Positions 54,143 to 63,729 of a stretch of 64,000 nt of DNA are shown here, piece by piece. The DNA comes from Paraburkholderia sp. BL23I1N1. Its GTDB lineage: Bacteria > Pseudomonadota > Gammaproteobacteria > Burkholderiales > Burkholderiaceae. Every line of letters begins with the position of its first letter. Position 1 is the stretch's first letter. Under the pieces are notes generated by a model. The model searched no databases, was not told the origin of the DNA, and worked only from the letters and a program-made list of their open reading frames with translations. The position numbers and the translations under genes were made by a program. The DNA is taken from NCBI RefSeq assembly GCF_003610295.1, contig NZ_RAPV01000001.1:4216001-4280000 (forward strand). The letters run 5' to 3'.

Positions 54143-55006
54143 TCAAACCGCCGTAGGCCGCCACTTCAACAGCCGCTGTTCGACCGCGGTCAACAGATAG
54201 TCCGCAGCCAGTGCGACCACGGCCAGCACGATCATTGCCGCGAACACCCCGCTTGCGTTGAACGCACCTTGCGCCGTGGAGATCAGCAGGCCGATACCTT
54301 GCTTCGAGCCGAGGAACTCGCCCACCACCGCGCCGACCAGCGCAAAACCGAAGCTCACGTGCAGGCTGGCAAGAATCCAGCTCAACGCCGACGGAATCAC
54401 CACCGAGGTGGTCACCTGACGGCGCGACGCACCCAGAATCTGCGCATTCGCGATCATGTAGCGGTCCGCTTCACGCACGCCCTGAAACGCATTGGCGAAC
54501 ACAACGAAGAACACCATCACCACCGCCAGCGCCACCTTCGAAGCCATGCCGAGACCGAGTGCAATCACGAACACCGAGCCGAGCACCACGCGCGGGATCG
54601 AGTTGGCGATCTTGATGTAGAGGCTGAACACGTCGGAGAGCAGCTTGTTGCGGCCGAGCAGGATGCCGCAGAAGATGCCTGCCACCGAACCGATAATGAA
54701 GCCGAGCCCGGTTTCTTCAAGCGTGACCCACACCTGCGTCAGGAGCGGACCTTGCGACGTACCGTTCACGAACCAGTCGATGATCTGATCGAAGATCGCA
54801 GTCGGCATCGAGAAGAAGAACGGATCGATCCACTTCAGGCGCGCGGACAATTCCCATCCGCCGAGCACGACCACCAGCACGACAATGCGCAGCGTGACCA
54901 CTAGCGCATGGCGTTGCCGGATGCGTTTTTGCGCGACACGCTCGACCTGGGCGAGCGTCGCGGGATCGATGCCCGAAGGCATCGTCTGTTGAGGGGTAGT
55001 AGACAT
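54143..55006 (-). CDS. ABC importer permease, SsuC/TauC type
   Basis: A 287-residue inner-membrane permease from ATG 55006; a longer in-frame start at 55054 lies within the ATPase gene. It has about six hydrophobic helices and the EAA-type loop ASRRQVTTSVVIPSALSWI that contacts the ATPase. The family serves sulfonate, taurine, nitrate or pyrimidine uptake. Third gene of the minus-strand operon after the binding protein and ATPase, 16 bases from the ATPase stop. Confidence 0.9.
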   Translation of the reverse strand: MSTTPQQTMPSGIDPATLAQVERVAQKRIRQRHALVVTLRIVVLVVVLGGWELSARLKWIDPFFFSMPTAIFDQIIDWFVNGTSQGPLLTQVWVTLEETGLGFIIGSVAGIFCGILLGRNKLLSDVFSLYIKIANSIPRVVLGSVFVIALGLGMASKVALAVVMVFFVVFANAFQGVREADRYMIANAQILGASRRQVTTSVVIPSALSWILASLHVSFGFALVGAVVGEFLGSKQGIGLLISTAQGAFNASGVFAAMIVLAVVALAADYLLTAVEQRLLKWRPTAV

Positions 55007-55022
55007 GTTTGCCGTTCCTTGA

Positions 55023-55817
55023 TTAACCGATCTGCACTTCTTCGCGCAGGTCATGCCAGATGTCGCGCGAAATTTCGATGAAACGCGGGTCGTAGCGAAC
55101 TTCCGACGTGACGCGCGGACGCGGCAGATCGATTTCGTACACTTTCTTCAGCGTGGCCGGGCGCGCCGTCAGCACGAACACACGGTCGGCGAGCGCAATC
55201 GCTTCTTCCAGATCGTGCGTGACGAACACCACCGAGCCGGCGCCGCCCCACAGTTGCAGCAATTCGTCCTGCATCAGCGTGCGGGTCTGCATGTCGAGTG
55301 CCGAGAAGGGCTCGTCCATCAGCAGGATTTCCGGCTTGTTGATGAAGGTTTGCGCCAGCGCCACGCGTTTTCTCATGCCGCCGGACAGTTGATGCGGATA
55401 GTGCTTGCCGAACTTGTCGAGGCCCACGCGGCGCAGCCATTCGTTGGCTTCGTCGTACGCGGCGGATTTCGAGCGGCCGCGATAGAGCGGGCCGGCCGCC
55501 ACGTTGTCGAGTACCGAGCGCCACGGAAACACGGCGTCAGCCTGGAACACGAAGCCGATGCGCGGATCGATGCCGTCCACCGGCGCGCCCATCACGCGCA
55601 CTTCGCCGGTGGTCGGCTTCAGCAAGCCGGTGATCATGCTGAGCGTGGTCGACTTGCCGCAGCCCGTCGGACCGACAACCGCGACGAACTCGCCGCGTGC
55701 TACCGACATGCTGAATTCGCGCAATGCGATCGTCGCTTTGCCGTCGGGAGAAATGAAACGGCACGATACGTTGCGGAACTCGATGGCGGGCGTATCGCGT
55801 GACATAGGTTGATTCAT
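55023..55817 (-). CDS. ABC importer ATPase, SsuB/TauB type
   Basis: A 264-residue ATPase with Walker A GPTGCGKST, the signature LSGGMRKR, Walker B ILLMDEPFSALD and the switch His in FVTHDLEEA. It drives transport through the SsuC-like permease. It lies between the binding-protein gene and the permease gene, in one operon. Confidence 0.92.
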   Translation of the reverse strand: MNQPMSRDTPAIEFRNVSCRFISPDGKATIALREFSMSVARGEFVAVVGPTGCGKSTTLSMITGLLKPTTGEVRVMGAPVDGIDPRIGFVFQADAVFPWRSVLDNVAAGPLYRGRSKSAAYDEANEWLRRVGLDKFGKHYPHQLSGGMRKRVALAQTFINKPEILLMDEPFSALDMQTRTLMQDELLQLWGGAGSVVFVTHDLEEAIALADRVFVLTARPATLKKVYEIDLPRPRVTSEVRYDPRFIEISRDIWHDLREEVQIG

Positions 55818-55870
55818 CGGCTGGTGCCTCGTCGTTCTCTTGATGTTGAAGGGGCGTTACTTCAAAGGCA

Positions 55871-56890
55871 TTACTTCGCCGCGGTCTTGACCGCTGTCGA
55901 GACGTAGTCGTTGGTGTACGTCTTGGCGAGGTCGATATGCTTACCCTTCACCGAAGGATTGAATGCCGACAGCACCTTCAGGACCGTGTCCGGGCCGTCG
56001 GCGGGCATCTTGCCGTCCTTCGTGAACATCGGCAGCGACGCCTTCAGCGCGCCGACGTACAGGTCCTTGTTATTACCGTAGTAGTCCTTCGGCATCTTCG
56101 CGGCAATATCTTCCGCGCTATGCGTCGCGATGAAGTTCAGCGTCTTCGCGAAGGCGTGCGCGAGTTTCGCGGCGTCGTCCTTGTGCGACTCGGCCCATGC
56201 GCGCTGCACGTAGAAGCTCGAAGCCGGATATGTGCCGCCGAGCGCGGCGCGCGTGCCTTCCAGCGTGCGCATATCCACCAGCACCTTGGCGTCGCCGGTC
56301 TTCAGCAACTGCGAAACGGTCGGCTCGGTGGTCATGCCCGCGTCGATGCGGTTCTGCTTGATGGCGGCGATAAAGCTGTTGTCCGCGCCAACCGGCAGCA
56401 GCGTGTATTGCGTGGACGGCACGCCCGCACGCTGCGCGAGGTATTGCGTGAGGAAACTGGTCGACGAGCCGAGGCCGGTCACGCCGAGCGTCTTGCCCTT
56501 CACGTCGGCCATGCTCTTGAGCGTTTCGGAGGCCTTGGTGGAGACCATTTCCACTTCACCCGGCACCTGGCCGAAAATCACCAGTGCCTGGACTTCCTTG
56601 CCCTTGCTCTGCAGGTCGATGGTGTGATCGTAGAAGCCCACCACGCCTTGCACCGCGCCTGCCAGCAATTCGTTTTCCGCATCCACGCCGGCCGGTTGCG
56701 AGAGGATTTCGACGTCGAGGCCTTCGTCCCTGAAGTAGCCGAGCTGCTCCGTGAGCTTGGCCGGCAGATAGATGATCTTGGTGGCGCCGCCAACCATGAT
56801 CGTCAGTTTTTCGGCGTGAGCCGCGGCCGATGCGGCGGCAAGGGTGAATGCAACACCTGACACGGCGGCAATCTGGCGCAAGGTACGCAT
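55871..56890 (-). CDS. ABC importer substrate-binding protein, SsuA/NMT1 type
   Basis: A 339-residue periplasmic binding protein with a signal peptide (~26 residues ending AHAEK) and the NMT1/SsuA-like two-lobe pattern (YLPAKLTEQLGYFRDEGLDV). Substrates in this family include aliphatic sulfonates, taurine, nitrate and thiamine precursors. There is no desulfonating enzyme gene nearby, so the ligand is open. First gene of the operon. The ~290-base gap to the divergent two-component genes contains its promoter. Confidence 0.9.
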   Translation of the reverse strand: MRTLRQIAAVSGVAFTLAAASAAAHAEKLTIMVGGATKIIYLPAKLTEQLGYFRDEGLDVEILSQPAGVDAENELLAGAVQGVVGFYDHTIDLQSKGKEVQALVIFGQVPGEVEMVSTKASETLKSMADVKGKTLGVTGLGSSTSFLTQYLAQRAGVPSTQYTLLPVGADNSFIAAIKQNRIDAGMTTEPTVSQLLKTGDAKVLVDMRTLEGTRAALGGTYPASSFYVQRAWAESHKDDAAKLAHAFAKTLNFIATHSAEDIAAKMPKDYYGNNKDLYVGALKASLPMFTKDGKMPADGPDTVLKVLSAFNPSVKGKHIDLAKTYTNDYVSTAVKTAAK

Positions 56891-57183
56891 GGAGCAGTCT
56901 CCTTAGGTTTAGTCGCCGCTATGTGTGGATGCGGCGCTTTCTGGATGAATGACGTGGATTATAGAAATTGAAAACCTTCTGGCAGCTTTCGGGGCTGTCG
57001 GGAAATCATGGGTGTTAACCCGAGAATTCGCCGCAACTTGGCCGCAACCCCGCTGCAGTCTGGCCGCAGCCCGGCCGCAAACGCCCCCACGCGTTGCGCA
57101 AACCGTTCCGGACGCGCGCAAAGCCCTTGTTTTACGGCACAATCGGCGTCCTGACTTTTGCTGTTTATTTCGCCGGTCCCGCC

Positions 57184-57861
57184 ATGAAGCTGCTGCTAAT
57201 CGAAGACAACCCCACGCTGGCGCACTGGCTCGCGAAGATGCTGGAGCAGGAAGCGTTCGCGCTCGACGCCGTGCAGGACGGCGACTCGGCCGACCGCCTC
57301 CTGCGCACCAATCACTACGACGTGATCCTGCTCGACCTGAATCTGCCGAAGCTGTCCGGCAAGAACGTGCTGCGCCGTTTGCGCCAGCGCGGGGACGCCA
57401 CACCGGTGCTGATCCTGACCGCGAGCGGTTCGATCGACGAAAAAGTGGAGCTGCTCGGCGCCGGTGCGGACGACTACCTGGTGAAGCCTTTCGAAGTGCG
57501 CGAGTTGATTGCGCGGATCAAGGTGGCGATCCGCCGCCAGTCGCCGTCGAAAGCGAGCGAAGTAGTGTGCGGCGATCTCGCGTTCGACATCGACACACGT
57601 CAGTTCACGCTGAAGGGCGCGCCGCTGAACGTCACGCCGCGTGAGCGCTCGGTGCTCGAAACGCTGATTCTGCGTCTGGGCAAGACGGTGACAAAACCGG
57701 CCCTGGTCGACGCGATTTTCACGCTCGCGGACGAGCCGAGCGAGGACGCGGTCGAGATCTATATTTCGCGGTTGCGCAAAAAGCTCGACGGCAGTTCGGC
57801 AGCGATCGTTACGCTGCGTGGGCTGGGTTATTTGCTGCGCAAGAAAGAAGATGACCAATAG
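57184..57861 (+). CDS. OmpR-type response regulator (TctD/QseB-like), first
   Basis: A 225-residue regulator from ATG 57184. The receiver domain has LLLIEDN, the phosphoacceptor in ILLDLNLPKLSG and the switch Lys in YLVKPF. The OmpR winged helix follows with ISRLRKKLDG and TLRGLGYLL. It overlaps the kinase gene by 11 bases, so they form a cognate pair. Its targets may include the divergent ABC importer operon, as with TctD-type systems, but this is inference. Confidence 0.92.
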   Translation: MKLLLIEDNPTLAHWLAKMLEQEAFALDAVQDGDSADRLLRTNHYDVILLDLNLPKLSGKNVLRRLRQRGDATPVLILTASGSIDEKVELLGAGADDYLVKPFEVRELIARIKVAIRRQSPSKASEVVCGDLAFDIDTRQFTLKGAPLNVTPRERSVLETLILRLGKTVTKPALVDAIFTLADEPSEDAVEIYISRLRKKLDGSSAAIVTLRGLGYLLRKKEDDQ

Positions 57862-59245
57862 TCTGCGCATGCGCCTGCTGTGGTGGCTGCTGGTGCCGCT
57901 CGCGCTGTACGTGTTCGTCACAGGCAAGGCCGAGTACGACAACGCGCGGCGCACGGCAGATCTGGTGCAGGACAACCAGCTCATTTCGTCGGCGCGCATG
58001 ATTGCCGGCGAGGTGGAATGGGTGGACGGTTTTCTGCGCGTGGACGTGCCGCCCGCCGCGCTGGAAATATTCGTGTCGCCGTACCGCGATCAGGTGTTCT
58101 ACAGCGTGCGGGTCGACGATGGCCGCCTGCTGGCGGGCACACCCGATTTCCCGCAGCGCGCGGCGCAAGCGCCCGACACGCCCGATCACTACGACGCCGA
58201 ACTCCAGGGCCAGCCTGTGCGCGCGGTCGGATTAGTGCGTCTGATGTACGACAACGGCGCGACGCGCCGCGTGCGCGTGACCGTGGGCAAGACGGTGCGC
58301 TCGCGCGACGCGATGGCGCAGCAATTGTGGCAGCCGCAACTCGTTCGGCAGATCGAGATGATCTTGCTGGCCGTCGCGCTGGCCTGCATCGGACTCACGT
58401 TCGAACTGCGGCCGCTGATGAAAGTGAAGGAAGACGTCGCCGATCGCGACCCCATGCAGCTTGAGCCGATTCGCGTCGAACGCCTGCATACCGAGTTGCG
58501 GCCCATTGTCGAAGCGATCAATCAATGTATCGCGCGGCTCGGCGTGCAGGTGGCCGCACAACGGCGTTTTATCGCCGACGCCGCGCACCAGTTGCGTACG
58601 CCGCTCACACTGCTCGGCACGCAGTTGCAGTTCGCACGCCAGCAGGATGGCCTGAATCCCGCGCTCGACGAAGCGCTCGCCGCGATGCATCGCAGCAATC
58701 GTTCGATGGTCGGGCTCACCAACAAGTTGCTGCTGCTCGCGCAGGCCGAGGCCGCCGACAACACGCAACTGGCGGTGGAAACGGTGGATCTGGTGCCGCT
58801 TGCCATGGAAGTTGTGGAGGATCTGGCGCTGCTCGCCCAGGCCCGTGACATCGATCTGGGCGCGGAACTGAGCGGCCCCGCGCCGGTGGCCGGGCACCGG
58901 GGCCTGCTTCAGGCGCTGATCGCCAACCTCGCGGAGAACGCGATCCGGTATACCGGCAGTGGCGGCCACGTCACGGTGGCGGTGAGCGCGCTGGCCGATT
59001 CGGTCGCCGTGTCGGTGCTGGACGACGGCCCCGGCATTCCGGCCGAGTCGCGCAACCGGGTGTTCGAGCCGTTTTTCAGGGCGTCGGCGGATACGGAAGG
59101 AACGGGCCTCGGCCTCGCCATCGTGCGCGAAATCGCGGACGCGCACCACGGCGAGATCGTGCTCAAGCCGGGCGAAGGCGGCAAAGGCGTGCATATCACG
59201 GTCACGTTTCCGCGTGCACCGGCGGAAGCGCTTCCGCCGGGTTAA
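57851..59245 (+). CDS. Sensor histidine kinase with 2CSK_N domain (TctE-like), first
   Basis: A 464-residue membrane kinase from ATG 57851. Two helices (~8-27 and ~170-188) bracket a periplasmic 2CSK_N-type sensor domain (ARRTADLVQDNQLISSARMI). The H-box is AAHQLRTPL; N and G boxes appear as NLAENAIRY and DDGPGIP, with GTGLGLAIV. It pairs with the overlapping response regulator. The signal is unknown; TctE relatives sense tricarboxylates. Confidence 0.92.
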   Translation: MTNSLRMRLLWWLLVPLALYVFVTGKAEYDNARRTADLVQDNQLISSARMIAGEVEWVDGFLRVDVPPAALEIFVSPYRDQVFYSVRVDDGRLLAGTPDFPQRAAQAPDTPDHYDAELQGQPVRAVGLVRLMYDNGATRRVRVTVGKTVRSRDAMAQQLWQPQLVRQIEMILLAVALACIGLTFELRPLMKVKEDVADRDPMQLEPIRVERLHTELRPIVEAINQCIARLGVQVAAQRRFIADAAHQLRTPLTLLGTQLQFARQQDGLNPALDEALAAMHRSNRSMVGLTNKLLLLAQAEAADNTQLAVETVDLVPLAMEVVEDLALLAQARDIDLGAELSGPAPVAGHRGLLQALIANLAENAIRYTGSGGHVTVAVSALADSVAVSVLDDGPGIPAESRNRVFEPFFRASADTEGTGLGLAIVREIADAHHGEIVLKPGEGGKGVHITVTFPRAPAEALPPG

Positions 59246-59282
59246 ATCAGCCGCTTCATCCAGAACAGAGGAACGACGAATC

Positions 59283-60665
59283 GTGTTTTCAGGCAGTTTG
59301 CGCGGACGCTTGCTGTGGTGGCTTTTGCTGCCACTGGCGGCGTTCGTTTCCATTTCCGGCATGATTTCGTATCGCAACGCGCAGACCACGGCCGACCTGG
59401 TTCAGGACAACGCATTACTATCGTCGATGCGCATCATCGGCGAGGACATCGACTGGGATAACGGCAACGTTTCGATCCAGATTCCGCCGGCCGCGCTCGA
59501 GCTGTTCGAATCGCCGGAACAGGACAGCGTGTTCTATCGCGTCGAAGCGAGCGGCAACCGCTTGATGGCCGGGAGTCTTGATTTGCCAGTGCCGCGCGGC
59601 GTGAGCGACGTCCCCATGCTGTACTCGACGCATCTCGACGACGGCCGCGCCGTGCGCGCGGCTGCATACGTGCGGCAGTTATACGATTCGGGCCGCACTG
59701 AAGAAGTCGTCGTGGCGGTTGCGAAGACGGAAGGCTCGCGCGACGCGATGGTGTGGCGTTTGTTGCGTCCGCAACTATTTGGCGAGGTGCTCACGCTGGT
59801 GCTGGCTATGGTGTTCGTCTATCTCGGCCTGACCTTCGAACTGGGCCCGTTGATGAAGGTGAAAGACGACGTTTCCGATCGCAACGCGTCGCAACTTGAA
59901 CCGATACGTGTGGCGCGTTTGCATGTCGAATTAAGGCCTATCGTCGAAGCGATCAACCAGTGCATTGCGCGCATGGGGCAGCAGGCCGCAACCCAGCGGC
60001 AATTCATTTCCGATGCCGCGCATCAGTTGCGCACGCCGCTCGCGCTGCTGCTTGCGCAGATCCAGTTTGCGCGGCAACGTGAGAATCGCGACGTGCCGCT
60101 CAACGAAGCGCTGACCGGCATGCATAAAAGCAGCCGCAAGCTGACTACCTTGACGAACAAATTGTTGCTGCTCGCTCAGGCCGAGTCCGAGGCGCCCGCC
60201 AATACGCGCGAACGGGTCGATCTGAGCGCGTTGATCGCGGGGGTATTGGAGGAACTGATTGCATTTGCGCAGTCGCGTGCAATCGATCTGGGTGCCGAAC
60301 TGGAAGACGGTTTGTACGTGACCGGCGACGAGGCATTGACTGCGGCGCTCGTGACCAATCTCGTCGACAACGCGCTGCGCTACACGCAACCCGGCGGCCG
60401 CGTCACCGTGCACACGCAGCGCAGCAATGACAGGGCGATCGTGCGTGTGATCGACAATGGACCGGGTATCAAAGCCGAAGCGAGGGCGCGCGTGTTCGAG
60501 CGGTTCTATCGCGCGTCGAGTCACGCCGACGGAACCGGACTCGGCTTGCCAATCGTGCGCGAGATCGCTCATCGGCAAGGCGGCAACGTCACGCTTGAAC
60601 CGGGAGAGGGCGGGGTTGGGCTGGTCGCCACCGTCGAGATGCGACTATGGTCGGCAGCGGTTTGA
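59283..60665 (+). CDS. Sensor histidine kinase with 2CSK_N domain, second (paralogue)
   Basis: A 460-residue kinase from GTG 59283 with GAGGA upstream; the longer frame back to 59214 overlaps the first kinase and is less likely. It is a clear paralogue of the preceding gene over its whole length, with the same sensor pattern (AQTTADLVQDNALLSSMRII), H-box (AAHQLRTPL) and ATPase boxes (DNGPGIK, GTGLGLPIV). It lies between the first kinase and a second response regulator, so its partner is probably the gene that follows. Confidence 0.9.
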   Translation: MFSGSLRGRLLWWLLLPLAAFVSISGMISYRNAQTTADLVQDNALLSSMRIIGEDIDWDNGNVSIQIPPAALELFESPEQDSVFYRVEASGNRLMAGSLDLPVPRGVSDVPMLYSTHLDDGRAVRAAAYVRQLYDSGRTEEVVVAVAKTEGSRDAMVWRLLRPQLFGEVLTLVLAMVFVYLGLTFELGPLMKVKDDVSDRNASQLEPIRVARLHVELRPIVEAINQCIARMGQQAATQRQFISDAAHQLRTPLALLLAQIQFARQRENRDVPLNEALTGMHKSSRKLTTLTNKLLLLAQAESEAPANTRERVDLSALIAGVLEELIAFAQSRAIDLGAELEDGLYVTGDEALTAALVTNLVDNALRYTQPGGRVTVHTQRSNDRAIVRVIDNGPGIKAEARARVFERFYRASSHADGTGLGLPIVREIAHRQGGNVTLEPGEGGVGLVATVEMRLWSAAV

Positions 60666-60690
60666 TGCGCCGACATATCAGGGGAGAGCT

Positions 60691-61389
60691 ATGAAACTGT
60701 TGCTCGTTGAAGACGACGCTGACCTCGCGCGCTGGGTGATGAACCTCATGCAGGTCGAGAATTTCGCGGTTGACTGGGCGCAGGATGGCGAGCGGGCGGA
60801 GACGCTGCTCGGCCTGCAGTGCTACGACGCGGTGCTGCTGGATCTGCGCTTGCCGGGCATTGGCGGAAAGGACGTGCTGGCGCGTCTGCGCCGCAAACGC
60901 GACAACGTACCGGTGCTGATGCTCACCGCCAACGGTTCGACCGACGACAAAGTGGCCTGTTTCTCGGCCGGCGCGGACGACTACGTCGTCAAACCCTTCG
61001 ACGCACGCGAGCTGGTGGCGCGCATCAAGGCGCTGATCCGCCGCCAGGCGGCCGGCGACAAGGGCCAGTCGATCGACTGTGGCGATCTTCGCTACCTGTT
61101 CGATTCCCGCGAATTCGTCCTACAAAATGAGCCATTGCCGTTGCGGCGGCGCGAACACGCCATTCTTGAAACGCTGATGCTGAAGCAGGGCAAGACGGTC
61201 TCGAAGTCCACGCTGATGGACAAGGTTTTCACGCTCGACGACGAACCCAGCGCCGACGCCATCGACATCTACATTCACCGCTTGCGCAAGCATCTGGCCA
61301 GCTCCAGCGCGAAGATCATGACCTTGCGCGGGCTCGGCTACATCCTGCGCGAAGAAGTCCCGCACGAAACGTTTGCCGAGGCGTTGTAA
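60691..61389 (+). CDS. OmpR-type response regulator, second (paralogue)
   Basis: A 232-residue regulator from ATG 60691 (GGGGAGAG upstream). LLLVEDD, VLLDLRLPGIGG and YVVKPFDA give the receiver sites, and the winged helix contains IYIHRLRKHLASS and TLRGLGYIL. It is a paralogue of the regulator at 57184, about half identical by eye. The order RR-HK-HK-RR is a mirror duplication. A strong hairpin terminator follows. Confidence 0.92.
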   Translation: MKLLLVEDDADLARWVMNLMQVENFAVDWAQDGERAETLLGLQCYDAVLLDLRLPGIGGKDVLARLRRKRDNVPVLMLTANGSTDDKVACFSAGADDYVVKPFDARELVARIKALIRRQAAGDKGQSIDCGDLRYLFDSREFVLQNEPLPLRRREHAILETLMLKQGKTVSKSTLMDKVFTLDDEPSADAIDIYIHRLRKHLASSSAKIMTLRGLGYILREEVPHETFAEAL

Positions 61390-61435
61390 CGCCTTGGCGC
61401 GATTCTGAAGCGTTCACTCGAACACCTGCGCTCAG

Positions 61436-61468
61436 AACGCCGTGTGCATCTAGCATGCACACGGCGTT
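61436..61468. terminator. Strong hairpin between convergent genes
   Basis: AACGCCGTGTGCAT-CTAGC-ATGCACACGGCGTT, a perfect 14-bp stem followed by ATTTG on the plus strand. It separates the two-component cluster from the minus-strand Ser-rich gene and can serve both. Confidence 0.75.
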
Positions 61469-61488
61469 ATTTGCTTGTCCTGAATGCG

Positions 61489-61779
61489 TTAATTCACTTT
61501 GGTGGCGGCCTCCTTAGCGAGCAGGCGTTGCGCCTGCTGGTCGCCCTTTCCTGCTTCCTGCGCGGTTTGAACCGACGTCTCGCTTGCTTCAGCCAACAGA
61601 GCACGTGCGGCACTGCTGATGTTGACCGTGTACGACGAAGCGGAGGCGCTGGTGCTCGACCCCGTAGCCGACGATGCGCTCGTGCTCGATGCCGGAGCGG
61701 TCGGCGCTGAACCCGATGTCGACGCGGTCGATGAGGCCGATGCTTGTACGGCGCTATGACCGATTGCCTGAATGGACAT
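61489..61779 (-). CDS. Small Ser/Ala/Thr-rich protein
   Basis: A 96-residue low-complexity protein. Residues ~12-50 are almost only Ser, Ala, Thr and Gly; the C-terminal third (VNISSAARALLAEASE) is helical. The last part resembles the hydrophobic helix seen in small flagellin-like or putative motility proteins, but I cannot place it. No Cys and no signal peptide. Conserved small ORFs of this kind occur in Burkholderia. Function unknown. Confidence 0.62.
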   Translation of the reverse strand: MSIQAIGHSAVQASASSTASTSGSAPTAPASSTSASSATGSSTSASASSYTVNISSAARALLAEASETSVQTAQEAGKGDQQAQRLLAKEAATKVN

Positions 61780-62069
61780 TCAAATCTCCCGATAGAAAAA
61801 ACGTGTGTGCTGCGCTCTGTCTATCCGCCTCGATCCGGAGTGCTTGAGCAGTATATTTTTTGATTTTTTCGAAGTCCTTAAGCATCGCTTAAGGGGCGCT
61901 GAAGGTGTCCTTTATCCATTCATTTCCGCGCCGCGATTCGCCGGTTTTATCGGCATCTTCCGTAAGGTTTTCATAAGGTTCGCCATTGCACTATGCGTCG
62001 CATTGAGCAAGGGCACGCGCGCACTTGCTCGCAACGTCGAATGAAGTGCCTATTAATGGGAGAACCAGC

Positions 62070-62858
62070 TTGTTAGAGACCTCGACTTATCGTGTTGCCG
62101 AAATGCGCAACAAAGTGCCCGAGGCAACCCTTGTCTTCTGGGCAATCAAGATCATGGCGACCACCGTCGGCGAAACCGGCGCGGATTATCTGGCCGTGCA
62201 CGTGGGGCTCGGTACCGCGCTCACCGGCGGAATCATGCTCACATTGCTGATTGCCGCCCTGGCCGTGCAGCTTCGCATGCGCAAGTACGTGCCGTGGATT
62301 TACTGGCTGACCGTGGTGCTGGTCAGTGTGGTCGGCACGCAGATCACCGATGCGCTGACCGACAAACTGGGTGTCAGTCTCTATGTCAGCACGATCGTGT
62401 TTGCGCTCGCGCTGGCCGTGGTGTTCGCGCTCTGGTATCGCAGCGAGCGGACGCTGTCGATTCACACCATTTACACGACGCGGCGGGAGCTTTTCTATTG
62501 GGCTACCGTGTTGTTCACGTTCGCGCTGGGCACCGCGGCCGGCGATCTTGCAACAGAAGCATTGGGGCTCGGCTTCATGATCGGTGCCGTGGCATTCAGC
62601 GCGCTGATCGCTCTGGTGACCGTCGTCTATTACGTCGGCGGGAATCCGGTGCTGACTTTCTGGCTTGCCTACATTCTGACGCGGCCGTTGGGTGCCTCGT
62701 TCGGTGATCTGCTCTCGCAGTCGCAGGCATATGGCGGTATCGGCCTCGGCACGATCAATACGAGCGTCTTGTTCCTGAGCGCAATCGTCGTACTCGTCAT
62801 CTTCGCAAGTGCAGTCGAACAGCGGTCCGTGCGCGCTGTCGCCGCGCGCGAACCTTGA
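62070..62858 (+). CDS. DUF347 (COG4705-like) membrane protein
   Basis: A ~262-residue inner-membrane protein with four internal repeats of the DUF347 type; the first is [15 protein letters not shown], and related KxxxTxxGDxxxD-type segments recur ([25 protein letters not shown]). About eight hydrophobic segments. The start is uncertain: TTG 62070 has GGGAG nine bases upstream, while TTG 62025 and ATG 62103 are in the same frame. No function is established for the family; the acidic residues in membrane repeats suggest transport of a cation. It is followed by a small exported protein. Confidence 0.8.
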   Translation: MLETSTYRVAEMRNKVPEATLVFWAIKIMATTVGETGADYLAVHVGLGTALTGGIMLTLLIAALAVQLRMRKYVPWIYWLTVVLVSVVGTQITDALTDKLGVSLYVSTIVFALALAVVFALWYRSERTLSIHTIYTTRRELFYWATVLFTFALGTAAGDLATEALGLGFMIGAVAFSALIALVTVVYYVGGNPVLTFWLAYILTRPLGASFGDLLSQSQAYGGIGLGTINTSVLFLSAIVVLVIFASAVEQRSVRAVAAREP

Positions 62859-62932
62859 GCGTGCGCCGCTCGAAAAGTCGTACACGTCCTTCATTTTCAA
62901 TCGTAGATCGGATCAAACGGAAGAGAACAATC

Positions 62933-63352
62933 ATGAATCAACGCACTCTCAGCAAAGCCGTCATCGCTTCTTTTATCGCCATCTCCGCTATCAGCTTTGG
63001 GCATCGCGAGGCGGCCGGGATCGGTTTTTCGTCAGCCGAGGCGGCAGAACCCGTCAAGGCGTCGAAGCTCGGCGACCTGTCGCCGTTCCGCAAGATCGCG
63101 GCCGACACGGCGGTGCTGGTCGGCAAAGGCGATCTCGCGGGCGGCAAGACGCGCATCAAAGATCTGGAACTTGCATGGGACGACGCCGAGCCTTCGCTGA
63201 AGCCGCGTGCCGCGGCTGACTGGCACACGGTCGACAAAGCAATTGATCGCGCGCTGAGTGCGTTGCGCGCCAGCGCGCCGAATGCAGCGGAATGCAAGCA
63301 GTCGCTCGGCGATCTGCTGGCGGTGGTGGATCGAATGAACGGCAAGGCCTGA
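62933..63352 (+). CDS. Small exported protein, partner of the DUF347 gene
   Basis: A 139-residue protein from ATG 62933 with a signal peptide-like N-terminus. The hydrophobic segment is interrupted by GHREAAG and the likely cut is after AEAAE. The mature part is mainly helical, with Trp-containing [15 protein letters not shown] and [17 protein letters not shown] segments. Related short proteins occur beside DUF347 genes, sometimes labelled histidine-kinase-like without basis. The short gap (74 bases) suggests one operon. Confidence 0.7.
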   Translation: MNQRTLSKAVIASFIAISAISFGHREAAGIGFSSAEAAEPVKASKLGDLSPFRKIAADTAVLVGKGDLAGGKTRIKDLELAWDDAEPSLKPRAAADWHTVDKAIDRALSALRASAPNAAECKQSLGDLLAVVDRMNGKA

Positions 63353-63447
63353 CGCGTTACCGGGCACGAGAAGTCACAGAAGCGACCTCTGCGGCAGCGG
63401 ATCGCTTCTGAATCGATATGGCATGCGAAGCAATGTTTTTCGCTAGT

Positions 63448-63729
63448 TCAGCAGCAGATCGACAGCGCTGAATCGCACAGCGGAAGACGCTCATTCACCT
63501 GGTCTAAAACGCCCGTTTTTTTCCAGGTCATATACCGAAGATAACAAGTCTGCTGCGGCGGAAAAGTGGCCGGAAGCCTGTGCCATTTTTCTTTCGTTTG
63601 GAGCACCCAGAGTATCGCGTTGAGAATCTCACGATCGCTGCGACGAGGACGCCCGCGGCCCGACGAGACCATAGGAAAGAGATTCTGGACACGCGCCCAA
63701 TCGGCGTCGGTGAGAGGTATCTGAAGCAT
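63448..63729 (-). CDS. IS5-family transposase N-terminal domain (DUF4096), stand-alone or remnant
   Basis: A 93-residue ORF that matches the N-terminal DUF4096 domain of IS5/IS1182-type transposases: LTDADWARVQNLFP, GRPRRSDREILNAILWVL and WHRLPATFPP. The DDE catalytic domain is missing and the last residues (LCDSALSICC) leave the pattern. No terminal inverted repeats are visible. It is a truncated IS remnant, or one of the short DUF4096 ORFs found alone in Burkholderia. Lower-GC flanks support mobile origin. Confidence 0.65.
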   Translation of the reverse strand: MLQIPLTDADWARVQNLFPMVSSGRGRPRRSDREILNAILWVLQTKEKWHRLPATFPPQQTCYLRYMTWKKTGVLDQVNERLPLCDSALSICC

